NCBI GenBank assembly: GCA_012274445.1 | Contig: JAAROD010000081.1 | Span: 620,001-684,000, forward strand | Source of the DNA: Sclerotiophoma versabilis | Taxonomy: Eukaryota > Ascomycota > Dothideomycetes > Pleosporales > Didymellaceae | Length of the DNA stretch: 64,000 nucleotides | Direction: 5' to 3' | In this document: positions 57,801 to 64,000 of the stretch, piece after piece | Layout: every line of letters starts with the position of its first letter | How positions within the stretch are numbered: position 1 is the first letter of the stretch | Translations under genes and position numbers: made by a program | Notes under the pieces: generated by a model | Told to the model about the DNA's origin: nothing | The model's database searches: none | What the model saw: the letters and a program-made list of their open reading frames with translations, nothing else

Positions 57801-58660
57801 TGCACAGGCTGAATGGCTTGAACATGTAAGCTGACATCATTGCTCTTGTTCTCAGAAAAGCATCTAATCTGTGGCTACAGGTTCTCGCGCTCTGCGGCAT
57901 CAAAGCTGCCCAACTTCGTACGGATCTGAAAGCGGGAGAGCAAGCTAAGGTGCTACAAGACTTCAACTCTCCTGACGGCAAGATTCAAGTGCTCATTTGC
58001 TCGTACATGGTATCCTGCGCAGGTCTCAACTTGCAGAAGCATTGTCGAACGTCTGTCGAGTTTGAGCCTCCGCCCAATGAAGCCGTCAGAAAGCAGGAGC
58101 TTGGCCGCGTGAGGCGCCGAGGGCAGCAGAGTACTTGGGTCCGCCACATCACTCTCTTGACGAAAAACACGCTCAACACCAAACAAGACTCGGAAGCCAT
58201 ACTGAAGAATTTGCCCAACCTGCTCACCCAGCTGAACATGGATGTCTGGGGTAAGGGTGACGAAGATGAGAAGACCTATGCACTAGGAGAATTTGTGCTT
58301 CACGGCGAAAAGCTCGTTCCAGCCGATGATCCTGAGATTGAGGGTCTGGAGCTTGAGCCTCTGGGTGCCGATGACCTTCTTATGCAGATTCAGATGCAGC
58401 TCTCGGGTCGCAAGTCGAACACCACTTTCGTGGCTCTGAGCAAACAGATGAAGGGCGGCTTGCTCGGCAAGAAAGCCCAAGGCCCAGCAAAGAAATCTGC
58501 TGCTGGCAAGAACGACAAGAGTAATTCTTCTGGCGCAGGTGCTTCGTGGAGCAAGAAGTCTCAAGATTCTGCTGCTGCACAGGTTGCCGCAGAAGCGGCT
58601 GCTGACATTGCTCGGTCTAACGTAATTGTCGAAGCTCCCAAAGAGCCGCTCTGGACCTGA
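54818..58660 (+). CDS. SNF2-family helicase/ATPase, module gene 2
   Basis: Three exons, 54818-55948, 56002-57825 and 57881-58660, with introns of 53 and 55 nt, all phase 0. The product is 1,244 residues. The first 450 residues are a family-unknown region with acidic and Lys-rich patches. The SNF2 ATPase follows: motif I EEAGLGKTVE (about 490-499), motif Ia LPTLIVLPQNLVEQW, motif II DEGH (about 667), motif III LSGTP (about 694), motif V SCAGLNL and motif VI QELGRVRRRGQ (about 1,056-1,066). All key ATPase residues are present, so it is probably active. DEGH and the absence of a RING between the lobes set it apart from Rad5-type proteins. The C-terminus is Ala/Lys/Ser-rich. It should move or remodel nucleosomes or other DNA-bound proteins (inference). 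Five motif copies lie within it, one forming the end of intron 2. Confidence 0.85.
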
Positions 58661-59465
58661 GCGGTCAGAACGTGGCTACAAGCTATGATGGAGTTCACGA
58701 CATCTCAATGCATATCAAAGCAATTGATATAGGACAGGTGGAGCTAATGGAGCCATGGAGCTCAGTCAATCTGGAAGAGGGTCTTGGTTGGAAACATTAA
58801 GATGACCGGGTGCATTTGGAAGTTCGAAGACCTAGTAACCGTAGCTAGAACACCTCTGTATCTTCTACCAATCATAATGAAAGCGAGATGGCCACGCGCG
58901 TCAAAGGCGCTGCAGCAAGTCCCTATTCTCAACATCCTCCCCACTTTCAACATCTCGTGCTTCAGGGTAGGCAATGTGACGACCACCTGCATGTAGTCGG
59001 GCGTTGACTCGTACATCTACAAGAGTTTGAGTGAGTTGCACACGTCAGGTCATGACACAATAGATCACCATCGTCGTAATCATCACCAAGGAGTCGTTGC
59101 AAGAAGAGTCAAGTTTGTGATCAAGATGTATATTGAGAAAGATCTAGGCTTCATGAAGAAGCATTTCAGTACTGACATCAATAGAAACAGGCAGTACTTG
59201 TAAATCAGAAAAGAAGACATCGACAATCCTTCAACACTCACGCCAGGAGGAGTCAAATCAACCACGAAGGGGAGACTGCACTCCGGCGGTAAACATTAAT
59301 CCACGAATGAGAGGCAACACGAAACCATCAACCAACTAAGGCGAAGTTGGGGTGTAACAGCAGTAAGTCCAGGACAACGTGAAAGGAAAACTTTTACCAA
59401 AGGGCGAGCTGGTCCTCACCAGCTCCCTGAGGCCACCGGTAACTGGGTACGAGGGGGACGGAGAT
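58661..59465. other. Convergent 3' region, no gene seen
   Basis: About 800 bases between the SNF2 stop and the cpcA stop. It contains the last motif copy (58671-58680), possibly near the right edge of the module. No ORF is convincing. Confidence 0.5.
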
Positions 59466-60650
59466 TCATGCTCCTGTGTAACCTTGAGCTAAAGCAATGT
59501 TCTTCCACTTCTCAACTTCGGCCTCAAGGTCGGCGTTGCGGGCCTCGAGCTCGGCCACGTGATCAAACTTCCTCTGTCGAGACTCACGAGCAGCAAGAGT
59601 GTTGCGCGCTCGCTTTAAAGCGATCTTGTCGTTGGGGTCGACAGCGATTGGAGGAAGAGTACCCTTGCGACGACGAGACTTGCTAATGCCGTTGGTAGCG
59701 GGCGAGTTGGTGACAGACGACTTCCTTCGGAATGAGCTTGAGTCCAAGACGATTGGAGATCCCATGCTGGAAGAGCTGGATCGCTCCATAGACTGGCTGC
59801 TGATGGTGCGCTCCATGGGCAGCTGCACGGCAGGAGCGTACTTGGCAACATCATGAAGCTTGTTCTCCTCCTCAGGGAAGAGGGAGAACCAGTCATTGCT
59901 GTTAGTAAGCAAGGGCTCACCCTGGAACATGGGTGAGGTCTCGAAGCTGTCGTTGATAAAGGGCGAGGCGTCGATGTCGGGTGAGGTCAAGTTGGTGAAC
60001 GCCGCAGAAGGGGGTGCAGAGCCGAAAGCGTCGGCAAAGATGTCCTTGGGGGACACGGTGCGCGTGGAACCGGATGCAATGGAAGGGTCATTGATCGCGG
60101 TGAACGCAGACACCGCGTCCAAGGAGAAGCCGCCAGCCTGGAAGGCAGGCATTAAGCTGGCGCCTGAGTCGAACGAGTTGTTGTTGTTCAGGTCTGCGAC
60201 ATGTGTGAGCATGTGAGAGTACTGATGGTAAGACCCGTTCTTACCTGCCATGTTTGCGACGTTTGGCAGTTGTTGTACGTGTGGAATAGTGTTGTTGCTA
60301 GAGCTGTGGAACAATGGGACCGGAGGACGTTGTCGGGACAAGGGCTGATGGAATTCTGTGGTAGATGATGGGGCAGAATTTGCGTAAAAGTGCTGGCCGT
60401 TGTTAAACGTAGGAGCAGGCTGAGGATCGCTCGGTGCTCGACGGGGTTGAGCTGGTTGGTCGTAGAGCACAAAGTCCGTCTGCGGATGCGCGGGGGCGGG
60501 TGATGTCGTATTCAGTTGTTGCCGATAGGCTTGGGGAGCTGGTGAAGAGTGCCATGGTGACTGGTGAGAAGCCGTGGTGACCGACGTGAAGTCGATTGTG
60601 GAAGGCGAACTGGAGCTGCGCGAGGCTGGGCTATAGTTCAGAGGTTCCAA
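59466..60650 (-). CDS. cpcA: bZIP activator, GCN4/CpcA homologue
   Basis: Minus strand, start ATG at 60650 (MEPLNYSPASRSSSSPS). A 51-nt intron at 60194-60244 (GTAAGA to CGCAG) is likely, giving exons 60245-60650 and 59466-60193 and 377 residues. Because it is in frame and stop-free, retention would give 394. The middle has acidic-aromatic activation patches (SPFINDSFETSPMF; WFSLFPEEENKLHDV). The C-terminus carries the bZIP: basic region KRARNTLAARESRQRKFDHV, then a leucine zipper VAELEARNADLEAEVEKW, ending NIALAQGYTGA. CpcA/GCN4 binds TGACTC sites and activates amino-acid synthesis genes under starvation. THR4 in this window would be a natural target, though I did not find a clear site. A short uORF lies upstream (see separate entry). 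Confidence 0.92.
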   Translation of the reverse strand: MEPLNYSPASRSSSSPSTIDFTSVTTASHQSPWHSSPAPQAYRQQLNTTSPAPAHPQTDFVLYDQPAQPRRAPSDPQPAPTFNNGQHFYANSAPSSTTEFHQPLSRQRPPVPLFHSSSNNTIPHVQQLPNVANMAGKNGSYHQYSHMLTHVADLNNNNSFDSGASLMPAFQAGGFSLDAVSAFTAINDPSIASGSTRTVSPKDIFADAFGSAPPSAAFTNLTSPDIDASPFINDSFETSPMFQGEPLLTNSNDWFSLFPEEENKLHDVAKYAPAVQLPMERTISSQSMERSSSSSMGSPIVLDSSSFRRKSSVTNSPATNGISKSRRRKGTLPPIAVDPNDKIALKRARNTLAARESRQRKFDHVAELEARNADLEAEVEKWKNIALAQGYTGA

Positions 60651-60726
60651 AAAGGAAGTCTCTGAGAAGGGGGGTTGAATGGTTGGGTGGTTTATTTTTG
60701 AGTCCAGAGTGGCGGGCGCGAGACGC

Positions 60727-60741
60727 TTAGAAGGCAGCCAT
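60727..60741 (-). promoter_or_regulatory. Candidate uORF in cpcA leader
   Basis: On the minus strand, 76 bases before the cpcA start, CAAAATGG opens a four-codon ORF (Met-Ala-Ala-Phe, then TAA). The start context is good. GCN4 and cpc-1/cpcA mRNAs are translationally controlled by short uORFs, so this one is a plausible element of that control. The transcript start is not known, so its presence in the mRNA is inferred. A second short ORF (Met-Leu-Arg-Leu-Arg, stop) lies at 60882-60899. Confidence 0.5.
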
Positions 60742-62529
60742 TTTGATGTGACTGTCTTGATGTATGTTGTTTGTGAGAGCGGTGGATGAGAGCGAAACCA
60801 GGCAGCGAGGGAAGGCGGGGGAATTTAAACGGCTGCCCGGACGTGCGAGAAGCGAAAGTGCCAAGCCACCTTCACTCTGACTCACCGAAGTCGCAGCATA
60901 GCCGGTCTTACGCGGCCAATGAGCAGTTCCTTCGGCGCGACTGGCCATCAGCGCTAATACCATCTTGGCCTAGAGGGCTATCACGTTCGCGCAGCCTCTC
61001 GCGAAGTACTGCACCGTGTTTCGCAGTGATCGCAGATTGCTAGAGACGACTCCCTGCCAGTGTGCAGGCTCAACATGGCCTTCATTGATCTCTATAAAGA
61101 CGCAAGATCACGCCCAACGCCGCAGCACACCGGCATCGCCGGCTGGCACGCGCTGGGTTAGTAAGCGATACCGCAGGCCAATTTCAGGCATTAGCTTTGT
61201 GGCCTGTAGGGCGTGCAGCACACGAAACAAGGGCTACCCCAGCAATAAACTGGTGGAGCTGATTACGCACCCTAGCCCAACTCGGCAGAGATGCCTCGTT
61301 TTCCGCTGGGAAAGAGGGCGCAGCAATAACACCGCCCTTCTAATTAAATGCGCGACGCGTCTTCAAAAGTCGGTCGAGAAGCTCGAGGCTATTTCCCTGT
61401 GTTGCGCGTCGAACAGGTATAGTTGTGTTTGTTGCGGCTTGCAGGACCCCGGATCTTGGCTTGTACCGGATCTCTGGTCAGAGGTAGACGTTACTTCAGA
61501 TGAAACCACACGCTGCATCTCTACATCCATCATATCGGATTGCGGTATGACTCCTCGAAAAGTACTGACCTGGACTGGTCCTGCAAACTCGGCCCCAATA
61601 TGCAGTGCTGCGGAGCACCCACCTCATGCGGATCCGTGAAAGCTGCGCGTTGGCACATCAAGCCCAGCGCACACTGCCACCAAGCCTCACTCATGGTATG
61701 CTGTTGCTCCTTACAGCAGTAGAGTGTACCACCATTCACATGTTCCGCTTTGGTTCCTGAACCTCGTCCGGAGAACCATCGTCTTAAAGTCGCCGATGCA
61801 GAATTTTGGTTAACGTTTGGGCTTGCATACCGGCCGTGGACGATGGTGATCATTCGCTCATGTCAGTGTCTGCATTCGACCGATAGGTTTTGTTTTCAAC
61901 GTCCAAAGACAGTCAACTCCAAGACCCTCTATTGAAGCATGAAGGTTGTTTCATCCATATACGATAAACGTTATGAATCGAAGATTGATTGTCTGGTCTT
62001 TCTTGCATTACAACTACTAGTGACGGTTTTGGAGCATGATGTATGCTTTGTTTCCTGTGTCGAAGGTGAAGATGCAGGAGATATTAAAAGTATTCAGCGC
62101 ATTCTAAGCCATCGCTGCGAATTCAACAGAGGCAATTCTTACTTGTCAGACTTCAAGTGGAGCATGCTGGCTGCTTGAGTACCTTTCGCTGCAGTGTTCG
62201 ATGCGGGGTACTTTGGGCAGTGCCTGCCTACTGGGCTAGGAGGTATCGATACCAATCATTGCCACATAAGATAACCTGTCTTCCCTGCAGCTTGTGGTCG
62301 ATCGGGAGCCCGTGTTTGTTCGCTTTCATATGAATATCGTCGGTGGAACTCATATGATAAAGTTGCCCTTTGGCGTTGGCTGAGCTACCAGCCCATCTGG
62401 AGAAACTCTTCTCTGTTGTACCCTTGCCCCTACACTGTCCCGCACAGATGTTGGCTTAGCTCCAACCGCAATTGAGCCATAGCCGCATATCGGATGGTGA
62501 CGGTAAGAGCTCAGCATATGCACGGTGTC
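60742..62529. other. Promoter of cpcA and gene-poor region
   Basis: About 1.8 kb with no convincing gene. TGACTC-type core sequences occur at 60,878-60,883 (CTGACTCACC), which matches the GCN4/AP-1 site TGACTCA and could allow cpcA self-regulation. ORFs at 61,016-61,853 on both strands look spurious. Confidence 0.5.
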
Positions 62530-63025
62530 TTATTCGGTATCTTCAAGCTCGCTCGATAAGGGTGAACAATTGCACCTCCTGAGAGCTTGCCATACTGGGC
62601 AGAACAATTCGCCCAGGTCCTCCTCAAGTATCTTATCCTCTTCAAATGCGGAAGTTGTAGACTCAGCAGCGGCCTCATAGCCCATTGTGTGCTCGCGGAG
62701 TTTCTGCTTGGCATCTTCTCGGCAATGAGGTCCCGAATACCGAGCACATAGTGACTGTAGTGGTTTTCTGAGGTGTCGCATCAGTTGGGACTGCGGCTTT
62801 GGGAGTCTGAAAGTAGGGTTCCTTAACGTATAGTTGTGGTTGTGGAGGGGCTGACTGGGAGAAATCGTTCCCGGACATGCCTCTAGACTCGGTGTGTGTA
62901 TGACAAGGGCTCGGTCGAGAGGCTCTTCTTTGGACTGCGGTGAAGTCTTGATCAAAACCGTTGACGCCTAGATGATGCGGGGCCACAAAATGCCGTGGAG
63001 CTGTTATACGGTACCATGGTAGCAA
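62530..63025 (-). other. Possible 3' exons of an unknown gene
   Basis: Two minus-strand frames show protein-like stretches: GNDFSQSAPPQPQLYVKEPY in one (about 62,780-62,880), and an acidic end, STTSAFEEDKILEEDLGELF, in another, closing at 62,530. They may be later exons of the gene at 63,110-64,000 or decayed coding sequence. The splice structure could not be resolved. Confidence 0.3.
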
Positions 63026-63109
63026 TCAGTGACTCTACCAGAGGATTATACACGCTTTTCATACTCCACATCTCGATAAGCTGCACTATTGAGAGATATA
63101 ATCCGTTCT

Positions 63110-64000
63110 TCAGACACCATATTCGCGCCAGATTTTTCTCAAATTCATCCAGGGATTTGCATAACCATCTGTTGTAGGAAACAGACTGAGAAAGGCGAAC
63201 CAGTGATCCTGATCTCTGTGCAGCGCCATAGCTCTCAGCTGCATTCGGAAGTGGCCTTTGAACCACGAATGCTTAGGTGCCAGCAGGGGAGCTGTGACCA
63301 AAGTGCCAAGAGCCAACGCCCAAGTGATAGCGTTGTTAGTCTCCTGTGTATGTGTAAGGAATCGATAAAAATGGTCCTTGACTTCCGGAACCATGTGAAT
63401 AACGTTGTTGTTGTCTTTGTCTGATGCGGCCAACCTCGGTCCTGTCGCAAAGGGTAGTTCTGTGCTTGCTTCGAGTAGAAACGGAAGTAGTGCCCTCATA
63501 ACGCGAGATACAAGAAGCTCACACAGCCTGGTCTGCGGTGCCAAGCCTCTTCCCATCCAGAAGTATAGCTGGAACGATGCAGCGAGCAGTACTTCGACGT
63601 CTGTAAATCCGTGTTGGGGCTCCTTTTGCGCCGCTATTATTCCCAACAATTCATGCTGAACATCGTACATCGGATGGATAATGTAATCGTCAATTTTGAC
63701 GTCTGGTGGTGGCGACGCATACGAGACAGCGATTTGATGTAGATAACGGATGATATTAACAAATGGTTCTGAGAGCTGGGGCAGACTTTTAAGGGTTGTA
63801 GCAGTGAATGCGTCGGTCGCGACGATGATCTGCTCAGGAAGACCTGATGAGCCTTTGTGTTGATGAGGAATTTTAGGCATCTCTTCAAGCTGCGTACAAA
63901 CTAGGATCTCGCACCTGACGGAAGATCAGTGAATGGAATTTCCCATTTCACGACGTGATTGAGCCTACCACTGTGAAGCTTTACGGGTAAAGTAGCCTGC
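63110..64000 (-). CDS. Partial unknown fungal protein, runs off window
   Basis: Minus strand. An exon 63110-63914 is preceded by a 54-nt intron (63915-63968, GTAGGC to GTCAG with an ACTGATC branch-like site) and by an exon starting beyond the window (63969-64000). The joined reading is ...RKASQW then CEILVCTQLEEMPKIPHQHK. The main exon encodes mostly helical sequence: LPQLSEPFVNIIRYLHQIAV, VLLAASFQLYFWMGRGLAPQ, LVSRVMRALLPFLLEAS and HWFAFLSLFPTTDGYANPW. Helix-rich, hydrophobic composition recalls C-terminal domains of fungal regulatory proteins, but I found no diagnostic motif. The frame ends at 63110, unless splicing continues into the sequence at 62.5-63.0 kb. Function unknown. Confidence 0.5.

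Larger units (their letters stand above)
52791..58680. repeat. Dispersed 10-bp motif YGTGGCTACR, 12 copies
   Basis: Copies (first base, strand of the GTGGCTAC reading): 52791 -, 52887 -, 52975 -, 53828 +, 54157 +, 54305 +, 54735 +, 55490 -, 55955 -, 56608 -, 57870 +, 58671 +. All twelve have a pyrimidine before and a purine after the 8-base core. They lie in coding sequence in different frames, in two introns of the SNF2 gene, in the spacer between genes and just past the SNF2 stop. The only other full match I found by eye is at 5305-5314 in VPS25; the core alone also occurs at 45732. Confidence 0.85.

Noticed and set aside
50431..58680. Starship-type or classic DNA transposon
   Set aside because: No tyrosine-recombinase (DUF3435) captain, DDE transposase, reverse transcriptase or Rep/helicase of Helitron type was seen; the SNF2 protein is not a transposase.
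61016..61639. Plus-strand ORF of 207 codons
   Set aside because: Low-quality translation, no domain, no splice or promoter support.

Overview
The window looks like nuclear DNA of a filamentous ascomycete (Pezizomycotina, probably Dothideomycetes; the class is inference). The evidence is single-gene transcription units on both strands, short GT-AG introns of about 45-60 nt with CTRAC-like branch points, and a set of fungal housekeeping genes: an RTT107/Brc1-type BRCT protein, VPS25, threonine synthase, a LYC1-type acetyltransferase, an RNF216-type RBR ligase, REV7, KAP114/importin-9, a UNC-45/She4 myosin chaperone, a Nud1/Cdc11 leucine-rich scaffold, KCS1 and a GCN4/CpcA bZIP factor.

Layout. 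The left edge (about 1-1,110, minus) holds the wreck of a PL9-like pectate lyase. From 1.8 to 19.6 kb genes are dense and look ordinary: RTT107 (+), VPS25 (-), THR4 (-), LYC1 (-), the RBR ligase (+), REV7 (-) and KAP114 (+). From 19.6 to 29.1 kb there is one convincing gene, a conserved fungal protein at 24.1-25.4 kb, set in non-coding, partly GC-rich sequence with short tandem repeats. A patchwork of microsatellites lies at 28.4-29.1 kb. From 29.1 to 45.8 kb come UNC-45 (-), Nud1/Cdc11 (-), a disordered protein divergent from it (+) and KCS1 (+). From 45.8 to 50.4 kb there are small orphan ORFs and a seven-helix membrane protein.

The most unusual part is 50.4-58.7 kb. It contains a four-exon orphan gene and a tRNA-Leu(UAG) gene. 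The tRNA gene carries a normal anticodon intron and also a 51-nt intron-like insertion in its D-loop. Next come a C2H2 zinc-finger gene and a SNF2-family helicase gene in tandem. Across these two genes a 10-bp motif, YGTGGCTACR, occurs 12 times in 5.9 kb, in both orientations, in several reading frames, in introns and in spacers. Only one further match was found by eye in the rest of the window. I infer that the zinc-finger/SNF2 pair and its motif form one module, possibly a mobile element or a self-recognising chromatin system.

To the right lie the cpcA homologue (-) with a small upstream ORF, a gene-poor stretch, and a partial unknown minus-strand gene running off the window. All coordinates, splice sites and translations were worked out by eye. 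No database search was possible, so family names rest on remembered family features.
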